Below are positions 1 through 6,559 of a stretch of DNA of 64,000 nt, in pieces. How positions within the stretch are numbered: the first letter of the stretch is position 1; every line of letters starts with the position of its first letter. The notes under the pieces were generated by a model, which worked only from the letters and a program-made list of their open reading frames with translations, ran no database searches and was not told the origin of the DNA. A program made the translations under genes and the position numbers. The stretch comes from CAVUAN01 sp963739435 (GTDB taxonomy: Bacteria > Acidobacteriota > Thermoanaerobaculia > UBA5066 > Gp7-AA6), in assembly GCA_963739435.1 (NCBI GenBank), contig CAVUAN010000009.1:124001-188000 (forward strand). The letters run 5' to 3'.

Positions 1-1
1 C

Positions 2-181
2 GCCCTGTACCGGCAGGTGCATCGCTTGCTCGCCGAAGCCCAGCCCGCCGACTTTCTCTGGAGCGCCGAGCAGTACTGGGCCGTGTCGAAAGCCGTGGAC
101 GGCGTTGCCGTCTCGCCGATTGGCCTCTTTCACTTTTTTCCCGGCCCGCTCGCGTGGCGGCCAGCCCCCGCCGCAAAGTAG
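2..181 (+). CDS. Peptide/solute ABC transporter substrate-binding protein (family 5), C-terminal end
   Basis: Only the last 59 residues are in the window. They read as the end of a DppA/OppA-type extracellular binding protein: an ALYRQVHRLLAEAQP helix, then FLWSAEQYWAVSKAVDGV and a final GLFHFFPGPLAW block before the stop. Family 5 proteins deliver peptides or similar solutes to an inner-membrane permease. The TAG stop (179-181) shares its last base with the GTG start of the next gene (TAGTG), so the two are probably co-transcribed. Identification rests on the C-terminal pattern alone and the substrate cannot be told. Confidence 0.6.
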   Translation, partial: ALYRQVHRLLAEAQPADFLWSAEQYWAVSKAVDGVAVSPIGLFHFFPGPLAWRPAPAAK

Positions 182-1356
182 TGCCTGCTCCTCTCGACGG
201 CATCCTCGTCCTCGATCTTTCGCGCGTGCTCGCGGGTCCGTTCTGCACGATGCTTCTCGGAGACCTCGGGGCTCGCGTGATCAAGGTCGAGCATCCGGCG
301 GGCGGCGACGTGACCCGGGGTTGGGGGCCGCCGGTGCACGAGGCGAGCGGCCTCTCCGCCTACTTCCTGTCGATCAATCGCAACAAGGAGTCGATCGCGC
401 TCGACCTCGCAACGCCTTCCGGCCGCGAGTCCGTGAGCATCCTCGCCGGCCGGGCCGACGTCCTCGTCGAAAACTTCCTGCCGGGAGGCCTCGCGCGGTT
501 CGGCCTGGATCTGGCGGAGCTGCGCCAGCGGAACCCGCGACTCGTCACCGCGTCGATCACGGGCAGCGGGCGCGTGGGCCCGGAGGCGGGACTGCCCGGG
601 TTCGACCTGCTCGCGCAGGCGGGCGCGGGGTTGATGGCGATCACCGGAGAGCTCGGCGGGGAGCCGGTGAAGGTCGGCGTGGCGGTCTCGGACCTCGTCG
701 CGGGCTGTTTCGCCGCCGTCGGCATTCTGGGAGCGCTGGCCGGCCGGGAGCGCACGGGCCGCGGGCAGCACGTCGAGGTGGACCTGTTCTCGTCGACGGC
801 AGCATTGTTGATCAACGTCGCGCAGTCGGCCCTCCTGACGGGAACGGAAGCTGTGCGCCACGGCAACGCGCATCCGCAGATTGCGCCGTACCGGCCGTTT
901 GCCGCCTCGGATGGCGACTTCGTGCTGGCCGTCGGCACGGACCCGCAGTTCGAGCGCCTGGCCCGGCTCCTGGGCCGGGAGTCCTGGTGCGCCGATCCGG
1001 CGTATCGAACCAACTCCGATCGGGTCGTCAACCGGGAGAGGCTCGAAGGGGAGATCGCGGCGATTCTGCGGCTCGAGACTCGGCAGACCTGGATTGACCG
1101 CCTGCGTGCGGCCGGCGTTCCGGCGGGCCCCGTTCGCGGCCCGCTCGAGGCGCTCGAGAGCGAGACGGCTCGGGCTCTCGACCTCGTCCGGAAGGCTTCC
1201 GGCGTCCGATTTGTCGCTTCGCCGCTGCGGGTCGAGGGTCACACGGCGCCGCTGGAGTTTCCGCCGGCGCTCGATGAGCACGGCGCGCGCCTGAGGAAGG
1301 AGTTCGGCCTGCCAGACAGCGAGAGTCCAAAGTCCAAAGTCCAAAGTCCAAAGTAG
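181..1356 (+). CDS. CaiB/BaiF family CoA-transferase
   Basis: Class III CoA-transferase of 391 residues, a usual family length. It starts VPAPLDGILVLDLSRVLAGP and carries the family blocks LGDLGARVIKVE, NRNKESIALDL and GFDLLAQAGAGLM. Asp142 in GFD aligns with the nucleophilic Asp of formyl-CoA and carnitine-CoA transferases. Such enzymes move CoA between carboxylic acids; the substrate here is not deducible. I chose the GTG at 181 because it overlaps the upstream stop and begins at the conserved N-terminus; an ATG at 154 would add nine poorly conserved residues. The last 14 residues or so are encoded by a heptanucleotide repeat (1324-1354) and read SPKSKVQ repeated, so the natural C-terminus has apparently been extended by repeat DNA. 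Confidence 0.85.
   Translation: MPAPLDGILVLDLSRVLAGPFCTMLLGDLGARVIKVEHPAGGDVTRGWGPPVHEASGLSAYFLSINRNKESIALDLATPSGRESVSILAGRADVLVENFLPGGLARFGLDLAELRQRNPRLVTASITGSGRVGPEAGLPGFDLLAQAGAGLMAITGELGGEPVKVGVAVSDLVAGCFAAVGILGALAGRERTGRGQHVEVDLFSSTAALLINVAQSALLTGTEAVRHGNAHPQIAPYRPFAASDGDFVLAVGTDPQFERLARLLGRESWCADPAYRTNSDRVVNRERLEGEIAAILRLETRQTWIDRLRAAGVPAGPVRGPLEALESETARALDLVRKASGVRFVASPLRVEGHTAPLEFPPALDEHGARLRKEFGLPDSESPKSKVQSPK
1324..1354 (+). repeat. Heptanucleotide tandem repeat (AGTCCAA)4 at a gene end
   Basis: Four perfect copies of AGTCCAA plus a partial fifth unit. They are translated as the C-terminus of the CoA-transferase; three units make a 21-base, seven-residue period. The same unit recurs at 1934-2011 and 30229-30256. 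Confidence 0.95.
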
Positions 1357-1367
1357 ACTGCCATCTG

Positions 1368-1931
1368 ATGAAAGTCGCCTTCATCGGGAGCCACGGGGTC
1401 GGCAAGACCACGCTGTGCTTCGAGCTCGCGGCGCTCCTGAAGAAACGGGACCGCGTCGTCGAGATGGTGCGGGAGGTGGCGCGCTTCTGCCCGCTCCCGA
1501 TCAACCGCGAGACGACGATCCCCGCGCAGTCCTGGATTCTGCACACGGAGATTGCCGAGGAGCTCGTCGCCGCCGCCAAGGCCGAGATCGTGATCTGCGA
1601 CCGCAGCGTTCTCGATAATTACTGCTACCTGATCTACGCCGGACAGGCGCCGATGCTCGAGCCGCTCGTGAAGTGGTGGACGTCCACCTATCACCTGCTG
1701 ATCAAGGTTCCGATCGTCGAGACGCCCCAGTTCGACGGCACGCGCGATGTGGACGCGTCCTTCCAGCTGGCCATCGACGAGAAGATCGACGAGGTGCTCG
1801 CGCGCTGGGGCGTGCCGACGCTGCGTCTCGACAACGCGCGCCGGGAGCACTGGGCGGGGGATTCGCTGGAGGCCATCCTGCCCCTCCTGGGGCCCGTTCA
1901 GCAGCCTCTCTTCGAAGCCGAGAAGACGTGA
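1368..1931 (+). CDS. P-loop ATPase/kinase-like protein (AAA_28 / NadR-kinase type)
   Basis: A 187-residue single-domain P-loop protein. The Walker A motif GSHGVGKTT sits at residues 8-16. A Walker B-like stretch IVICDRSVLDNY near residue 80 resembles deoxynucleoside/thymidylate-kinase-like and NadR C-terminal kinase folds, in which the Asp-Arg pair contacts the phosphoryl acceptor. The protein ends with a short acidic tail. It lies 11 bases after the CoA-transferase and probably shares its transcript; the repeat dyad at 1934-2011 follows directly. Probable function is phosphorylation of a small nucleotide-like substrate or an NTPase role. I cannot name the substrate. Confidence 0.65.
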   Translation: MKVAFIGSHGVGKTTLCFELAALLKKRDRVVEMVREVARFCPLPINRETTIPAQSWILHTEIAEELVAAAKAEIVICDRSVLDNYCYLIYAGQAPMLEPLVKWWTSTYHLLIKVPIVETPQFDGTRDVDASFQLAIDEKIDEVLARWGVPTLRLDNARREHWAGDSLEAILPLLGPVQQPLFEAEKT

Positions 1932-1933
1932 GC

Positions 1934-2011
1934 GTCCAAAGTCCAAAGTCGAAAGTCCAAAGGAGCTCATCTTTTCTTCCCACTTTGGACATTGGACTTT
2001 GGACTTTGGAC
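1934..2011. repeat. Inverted heptamer-repeat hairpin between convergent genes
   Basis: The left arm has four units (GTCCAAA, GTCCAAA, GTCGAAA, GTCCAAA; 1934-1961). The right arm has four complementary units (TTTGGAC, ATTGGAC, TTTGGAC, TTTGGAC; 1984-2011), with a 22-base spacer. The arms pair over 28 bases with only a few mismatches. It sits between the stops of two converging genes (1931 and 2022), where it could end transcription from both sides. Confidence 0.85.
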
Positions 2012-2021
2012 TCCACCCGGC

Positions 2022-2858
2022 TCAATCAACTGGCATGACTGCAGCCTCCGGCGGTGATGAGAGCGTTCGCCAGCCGATGGCCGCCAGGACGATGACTCCT
2101 CCAACGATGGCATAGGGGGACGGGCGCTCCCCCAGGATCAGAAAGACCCAGATGGGGTTGGCGATGGGCTCGAGCATCCCGGCCAGCGAGGCCTGGGTGG
2201 CCGTGACGTGCTTCAGGCCTTCGACGAAAAGCGCATAGGCGCCGGCGATCTGGACGACGCCGAGAAAGACGAGCACGGTGCCCGACTTCAAAGAAAGGGC
2301 CAGGTCGTTCCGGACGAACGGAAAGAGCGCCGCCGCAGTGAGCACGTTGCCCCAGGTGACTGCGGCCTCGGCCCCCAGGCCCCTCTGGGACCGCAGCGAA
2401 AGGATGAGAGCCGCGAAGAAAAGGCTCGTCAGAACTCCCATCAGGAGCCCGCGGCCGCCGGCTTCGAACTGACCCACGAAAAAGAGCGCCATGCCGCAGA
2501 GAGCGATCAGGACGGCGGCGGCGTCGCGCGCCTTCAGCGGCTCTTTGAGCACCAGGGGCGAGAGGAGCATGACCCAGACGACGCCGCTGTACTGGAGAAA
2601 GATGGCGTTGGCGGCGGATGTCCAGCGGGTGGCGAGGACGAATGTCGTGAGGCAGGCGGCGTAGCTCGCGATCGCGCCGAGAAAGGCCGGGCTGGCCTTC
2701 CAGACCCTCGGGCGGAAGTACAGCAGCAGGGCAGCCGCGGCGAAGGCGGACCTGTAGAAGGCGATCTTCAGCGGCGCTTCGTCAATCGCCTTGATGCACA
2801 CGCCGCCCGTCGACCAGAGCAGCGCCGCCCCGAGGACGAAGAGGATGCCGCGCTTCAA
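2022..2858 (-). CDS. EamA/DMT-superfamily transporter
   Basis: A 278-residue polytopic membrane protein with about ten hydrophobic helices arranged as two EamA repeats. It starts LKRGILFVLGAALLWSTGGV, and the second repeat contains AGMLEPIANPIWVFLILGERP, the usual EamA signature near the end. Members export or import metabolites such as amino acids or nucleotide precursors; the substrate is unknown. The start is the TTG at 2858, which overlaps the stop of the upstream peptidase gene (TTGA), giving tight translational coupling. The preceding in-frame sequence belongs to another frame of that gene, so a longer start is not credible. Confidence 0.85.
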   Translation of the reverse strand: MKRGILFVLGAALLWSTGGVCIKAIDEAPLKIAFYRSAFAAAALLLYFRPRVWKASPAFLGAIASYAACLTTFVLATRWTSAANAIFLQYSGVVWVMLLSPLVLKEPLKARDAAAVLIALCGMALFFVGQFEAGGRGLLMGVLTSLFFAALILSLRSQRGLGAEAAVTWGNVLTAAALFPFVRNDLALSLKSGTVLVFLGVVQIAGAYALFVEGLKHVTATQASLAGMLEPIANPIWVFLILGERPSPYAIVGGVIVLAAIGWRTLSSPPEAAVMPVD

Positions 2859-3766
2859 CGGACTGCCGCGACGATCGCCCGCGCCGTCGCCTCGGCCGCA
2901 GCGGCCCCGACTCTCAGCCGCGTCAGCAGCGGCGGAGGCGCGCCGGAGGGCGCCAGAGCGAAGACGACGTCGCCATCGACGACGGTATGAGCCGGGCGCA
3001 CGGCCCGCGCCAGGCCGTCGTGCGCCTCGATCGCGGCCCGCTTCAAGGCGCCCTGGTCGAAGGGGATCGTCGTCGCGACGCAGACGAGCGTCGTGTTGGC
3101 TGCGGCAAGCGGGCTCTCGGTGAGGGCGTCCTGGAGCAGCGCCCTTGCCGACCGGAAGGCTCCGGCGCGAGGGCCTGGTCCGGCGAGCACGGCTCCCGTC
3201 TCCGGGTCCACGACGTCTCCGAAGGCATTGACTGCCGCGAGCGCCGCGACGACGCCACCGTCCGGAAGCGCCACCGCAGCTGCCCCGAGGCCGCCGCGCG
3301 CCGAGCGGGCGATGCCGAGGACCTTCCCGACGGTTGCGCCGGTCCCGGCTCCAACGGCGCCCGCTGGGACCTCGCCGCCCTGCGCCGCCTGGCAGGCGGC
3401 CCGCCCCATCGCTTCGTCGGGAAAGGCGTCGGGATCGCCCACGGCGAGGTCGAAGAGGACGGCCGCCGCGACGATCGGCACGCGCGCCGGGCCGATGGCA
3501 AAGCCCGTACCGCGCTCCTTCAACCACGCCGTGACGCCCGTGGCGGCCGCCAGACCGAAGGCGCTGCCGCCCGTGAAGAGCAGGCCGTGAATCTCGGAGA
3601 CCAGGTTGCCTGGCGTGAAGACGCCCGTTTCCCGCGTGCCCGGCGCGCCGCCGCGGACGTCCACGGCGGCGATCGTTCCGGCCGGCGGAAGAATGACGGT
3701 GCAGCCCGTGCGCCCGACCGAATCCGTCGCGTGGCCGATCCGGTAGCCGGCGGGGAACTGAGCCAT
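2855..3766 (-). CDS. P1 family (S58, DmpA-like) peptidase
   Basis: A 303-residue member of the DmpA/BapA self-processing aminopeptidase family. Conserved blocks include SVGRTGCTVIL, PGNLVSEIHGLLFTGGSAFGL and the segment NTTLVCVAT, where the family cleaves itself to expose a Thr or Ser nucleophile. Established members are N-terminal nucleophile aminopeptidases active on D-amino-acid amides or beta-peptides; the substrate here is unknown. I chose the ATG at 3766 because it overlaps the upstream stop as TGATG. An ATG at 3814 would lie inside the SprT-like gene. Confidence 0.8.
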   Translation of the reverse strand: MAQFPAGYRIGHATDSVGRTGCTVILPPAGTIAAVDVRGGAPGTRETGVFTPGNLVSEIHGLLFTGGSAFGLAAATGVTAWLKERGTGFAIGPARVPIVAAAVLFDLAVGDPDAFPDEAMGRAACQAAQGGEVPAGAVGAGTGATVGKVLGIARSARGGLGAAAVALPDGGVVAALAAVNAFGDVVDPETGAVLAGPGPRAGAFRSARALLQDALTESPLAAANTTLVCVATTIPFDQGALKRAAIEAHDGLARAVRPAHTVVDGDVVFALAPSGAPPPLLTRLRVGAAAAEATARAIVAAVR

Positions 3767-4251
3767 CAGGTCGTCACTCTTCTCAAGCTCGACGGGCGCT
3801 TCGCCCGCCAACAAGCCAGGCAGTCGGTGCGCCGCTTGAACGGCCGGATCCGCCGGAACTCCCGGCTGCAGCCCTCGCAGCGGTAGACGATTTCCCGCTT
3901 GCGGCGGAACGCCGAGAGCGCGGCGGTCAGGGGAGCGTGGCCGGTGCCGGCGCCGAGCTGCGCTGCCAGGCGCCGAAAGAGCGGGCCGTGCCCGACGCGC
4001 CGTCCCTTGAGCCTATAGGCCCAGGCGTGCGCGGCCTCGTGGCGGAGAGTGTCCTCCCGGTCGCGGGGCGTCAGGTGCGCCGAGATCGTGATCCGATGGG
4101 GCCGGCCGTAGCGGATCTCTCCTCCGGTCAGCTTGCGCGTCGAAAGGCGCACGCGGGCGGCCTCGAAGGCGAAGCGCGCGGCGAGGCGGTCGTAGAGAAG
4201 CTGGAGCCGGGCCTCGTCGTCTTGCTCCTCGATCGCGAAGAGGGAGCTCAC
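3766..4251 (-). CDS. SprT-like zinc metalloprotease-domain protein
   Basis: A 161-residue protein. The HExxH zinc motif HEAAH is at residues 71-75, with a further His at 88 as the likely third ligand (GRRVGHGPLF). A C-terminal Cys4 ribbon follows (CEGC and CLAC). This is the domain order of the SprT-like family, related to eukaryotic Spartan, whose bacterial role is poorly known. Translation starts at GTG 4251. The gene heads an apparent SprT-peptidase-EamA operon in which all junctions overlap by 1-4 bases, and it is divergent from the hydrolase at 4306. Confidence 0.75.
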   Translation of the reverse strand: MSSLFAIEEQDDEARLQLLYDRLAARFAFEAARVRLSTRKLTGGEIRYGRPHRITISAHLTPRDREDTLRHEAAHAWAYRLKGRRVGHGPLFRRLAAQLGAGTGHAPLTAALSAFRRKREIVYRCEGCSREFRRIRPFKRRTDCLACWRAKRPSSLRRVTT

Positions 4252-4305
4252 CTTGTAAGATTAGCCTCCGCCTTAGCCAAAGGCTACGGCCGAAAGGAGA
4301 AACGC

Positions 4306-5061
4306 GTGAGATACAAAGTCGTTTGCCTGGCGATCGCGCTCGCCGCCGCGGTGTCCGCCATGCGGGCGCAGGGCGCCGGCAAGATGGTTTCGTACCCGAG
4401 CGGCTCGGAGACGGTCTCGGGTTACCTGGCAGCGCCGGAGGGCGCCGGCAAAAAGCCTGCCGTCGTGGTCATTCACGAGTGGTACGGCCTGAACGACTTC
4501 GCCAGGGGCAAGGCGGATTACTTCGCCAAGCAGGGCTACGTGGCGCTCGCCGTCGACCTCTACCGCGGCAAGCTCGCAACCGACGCCGACACGGCGCACC
4601 AGTTGATGCGCGGCTTGCCGGAGGACCGCGCGTTGCGGGATCTCCAGGCCGCGGTGGCCTACCTCCGCTCGCGCCCTGACGTGGACAGCAAGCGGATCGG
4701 TTCGGTCGGCTGGTGCATGGGCGGCGGGTGGTCCCTGAACCTGGCGCTCGCGGAGCCGACGCTCGCGGGGGCCGTCATCTACTACGGGCACCTGATGACG
4801 GAGGACGCGACGATGCAGAAGCTGAAGGTGGCGCTGCTCGGCAGTTTCGGCGGGAAGGACCAGGGGATCCCGCCCGAGAGCGTGACGGAGTTTCAGACGA
4901 AGGCCAGGGCCATGCAGAAGAACGTGTTCTTCAAGATCTACCCGGATGCCGGCCATGCCTTTGCGTCGTCCAGCGACCCGAAGGTCTTTCGCGCCGACGA
5001 CGCGAAGGACGCCGACGCGCGGACCGATCTCTTCTTTAAGAAGGTCCTGAAAGGCGAGTGA
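4306..5061 (+). CDS. Secreted dienelactone hydrolase family protein
   Basis: A 251-residue alpha/beta hydrolase with an N-terminal signal peptide (MRYKVVCLAIALAAAVSAMRAQG), so it probably acts in the periplasm. The catalytic triad is visible: Cys137 in GWCMGGG, Asp185 in GGKDQG and His217 in DAGHAF. The upstream block VVIHEWYGLN carries the Glu that orients the Cys in dienelactone hydrolases. Classical enzymes open dienelactone in chloroaromatic breakdown, but secreted family members cleave other esters; the substrate is unknown. The GTG start at 4306 has an AAAGGAG Shine-Dalgarno at 4293-4299, which decides the start. Confidence 0.85.
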   Translation: MRYKVVCLAIALAAAVSAMRAQGAGKMVSYPSGSETVSGYLAAPEGAGKKPAVVVIHEWYGLNDFARGKADYFAKQGYVALAVDLYRGKLATDADTAHQLMRGLPEDRALRDLQAAVAYLRSRPDVDSKRIGSVGWCMGGGWSLNLALAEPTLAGAVIYYGHLMTEDATMQKLKVALLGSFGGKDQGIPPESVTEFQTKARAMQKNVFFKIYPDAGHAFASSSDPKVFRADDAKDADARTDLFFKKVLKGE

Positions 5062-5070
5062 CGGGCCGAA

Positions 5071-5100
5071 ACGGCGAGACGGCTAAACGGCTAAACGGTA
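5071..5100. repeat. Octanucleotide tandem repeat (ACGGCTAA)n
   Basis: ACGGCGAG, ACGGCTAA, ACGGCTAA and a partial ACGGTA lie in tandem in the 43-base gap between the converging hydrolase and ferredoxin genes. This is a third unit type beside GTCCAAA and ATTGANTC in this window. Confidence 0.75.
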
Positions 5101-5104
5101 GTTC

Positions 5105-5374
5105 CTACTTCGGGTTCTTGTACCAGTCCGCGTTGACCTGCTGAAAGTGTTTCCACTTCTCGGGGACGGTCTCCTCGGTGAAGATGGCGGTCACGGGGCA
5201 GGCTGGCTCGCAGTTGCCGCACTGGATACAGACGTCGGGGTCGATGTAGAGCATCTCCGCCGTCTCGAACCCCTTCTCGTCTTTGCGCGGATGGATGCAG
5301 TCGACAGGACACACGTCGACACAGGCCGTGTCCTTGGTGCCGATGCAGGGCTCCGCGATGATGTACATCCCCAT
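5105..5374 (-). CDS. Ferredoxin, 7Fe/8Fe bacterial type
   Basis: An 89-residue small electron carrier with two cluster-binding motifs. The first is Cys10-x7-Cys18-x3-Cys22-Pro, with a further Cys26. The second is Cys49-x2-Cys52-x2-Cys55-x3-Cys59-Pro. The long spacing of the first motif is the pattern of 7-iron ferredoxins ([3Fe-4S] plus [4Fe-4S]). It acts in the cytoplasm; its redox partner is not visible nearby. A GGAGGAG ribosome-binding site lies 8-14 bases before the ATG. Further upstream the minus strand carries an extended -10 (TGCTAGAAT, about 5416-5424), leaving a 40-base leader. Confidence 0.9.
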   Translation of the reverse strand: MGMYIIAEPCIGTKDTACVDVCPVDCIHPRKDEKGFETAEMLYIDPDVCIQCGNCEPACPVTAIFTEETVPEKWKHFQQVNADWYKNPK

Positions 5375-5433
5375 CTGCGAGTCTCCTCCTCAGCGGGTCT
5401 TCCCGCTGCCCGGGATTCTAGCAAAAGCGGAAT

Positions 5434-5730
5434 TCAGCCGCGCGAGACGGAGATTTGCAGCGCCAGGTTCTTGCCATCGTCGCCTGCAGCGTAGCGGATG
5501 GTGACCCGGACGCCCGGGGCCAGGGTGCCCGAGATCTTCGTCTCATCGGTCCAGGCGAACGTCGTTTCAGGGCCGTCGGTGACGGCCACCACGATCGTGT
5601 GCGACCTGGCATCGACCTTGGTGACCGTGCCGCTGGCCGTCTGCGTCCTGTCGGCGGAAAAGCCGGCTGAGGCGAGCGCGAATGCGAGGACGAAGACGAT
5701 GGAAGCGGCGGGCCGGGCGAGACGGCGCAT
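5434..5730 (-). CDS. Small secreted protein, DUF5666-like OB-fold
   Basis: A 98-residue protein with a clear signal peptide (about residues 1-26, ending AGFSA). The mature part is a short all-beta domain: TASGTVTKVDARSHTIVV, then TKISGTLAPGVRVTIRY. The pattern of 'modify, reveal time-dependent value, set exponent' strands resembles DUF5666-type OB-folds of periplasmic proteins. The function is unknown. The start ATG at 5730 has an AAGGAG site 8 bases upstream. The gene is divergent from the TPR gene at 5857. Confidence 0.65.
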   Translation of the reverse strand: MRRLARPAASIVFVLAFALASAGFSADRTQTASGTVTKVDARSHTIVVAVTDGPETTFAWTDETKISGTLAPGVRVTIRYAAGDDGKNLALQISVSRG

Positions 5731-5790
5731 GGGCGGACTCCTTGGGACATGGAAACACCCTTCGGACACTCCCCATTTCCCGCCTTCCAT

Positions 5791-5819
5791 TTGACAGGGA
5801 GCAGAGGTGTCCATAGAAT
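5791..5819 (+). promoter_or_regulatory. Sigma-70-type promoter for the TPR gene
   Basis: TTGACA at 5791-5796 and TAGAAT at 5814-5819 are separated by exactly 17 bases. A leader of about 30 bases with a GGAGG site follows before the ATG at 5857. This is the best full -35/-10 promoter in the window. Confidence 0.75.
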
Positions 5820-5856
5820 ACGCCGTTTTTGAAAAACTCCCCTGGAGGTTAAAGGA

Positions 5857-6528
5857 ATGGGCAAGCGCTGGACAGAAGCTGAACTCCGGTTCGTCAAGGA
5901 CAACGCCGAGAAGATGAGCGTGCAGGCGCTGGCCGACGTTCTCTCGGTTCGGATCGATGAGCTCGAGAAGAAGATCAAGAGCATGGGGCTTGGCGTTCCC
6001 GCGGCGGAGTCGCCTGCCGCAAAGAAAGCCCAGACCCTCCGGGAGCTGTCCAAGCACACCGAGAACGCCCGGAAGGACTATGACCGCGGGGTCGCGGCGC
6101 TGCAGAAGAAGAAGCTCGAGGAAGCAGAGAGAAACTTCATCGATCTCATCCAGAAGTACCCGCAAGAGCGGGAGCTCGTGGATCGCGCCCGCGTCTACCT
6201 GTCGGTGATCGAGAGGCAGAAGCGCGAGGCGCGGCCTGCGACCACGGAGCCCGAGGATTCCTACTACGTGGCGGTCCTCGAAAAGAACCGGGGCAACGTC
6301 GCCGAGGCGATCCAGCACCTGAAACGGGCCACGCCCAAGAACGGCCATGGCCGCGTCGACTTCCTGCTCGCCTGCTGCTATGCGCAGAACGGCGAGTCGG
6401 ACACGGCGCTCGAGCATCTGCGCAAGGCCATCGAGGAAGACCAGAGCAACCGGATCCTGGCGCGCCACGACCGCGATTTCGACCCGGTGCGAGAGACGCC
6501 GGGGTTCCTGGAACTGCTGGCCTCGTAG
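5857..6528 (+). CDS. TPR-repeat protein with N-terminal HTH-like segment
   Basis: A 223-residue soluble protein. Residues 1-45 (MGKRWTEAELRFVKDNAEKM and on) look like a small Myb/SANT-like or helix-turn-helix segment that begins by counting 'sequence positions to be read', as in phage small-terminase-like domains. Residues 60-215 are helical repeats with TPR spacing (DYDRGVAALQKKKLEEAERNF; YYVAVLEKNRGNVAEAIQHL; VDFLLACCYAQNGESDTALEHL). TPRs mediate protein contacts. A good promoter and a GGAGGTTAAAGG site precede it. I recognise the repeats but not a specific family, and the N-terminal DNA-binding suggestion is weak. Confidence 0.65.
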   Translation: MGKRWTEAELRFVKDNAEKMSVQALADVLSVRIDELEKKIKSMGLGVPAAESPAAKKAQTLRELSKHTENARKDYDRGVAALQKKKLEEAERNFIDLIQKYPQERELVDRARVYLSVIERQKREARPATTEPEDSYYVAVLEKNRGNVAEAIQHLKRATPKNGHGRVDFLLACCYAQNGESDTALEHLRKAIEEDQSNRILARHDRDFDPVRETPGFLELLAS

Positions 6529-6547
6529 GAGCGGTCCGGCCTCCTCG

Positions 6548-6553
6548 TATACT
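6548..6553 (+). promoter_or_regulatory. -10 box of glmU, probable leaderless start
   Basis: TATACT ends six bases before the GTG start at 6560, so a transcript begun the usual 6-7 bases after the box would start at the initiation codon. No Shine-Dalgarno sequence is present. Confidence 0.5.
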
Positions 6554-6559
6554 GCGTTC

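Noticed and set aside
130..1344. Long open frames opposite the CoA-transferase and many similar antisense frames (e.g. 7844-9829 and 9951-11978)
   Set aside because: They mirror real genes in high-GC DNA, are rich in Arg, Ala and Pro, and show no protein family pattern.
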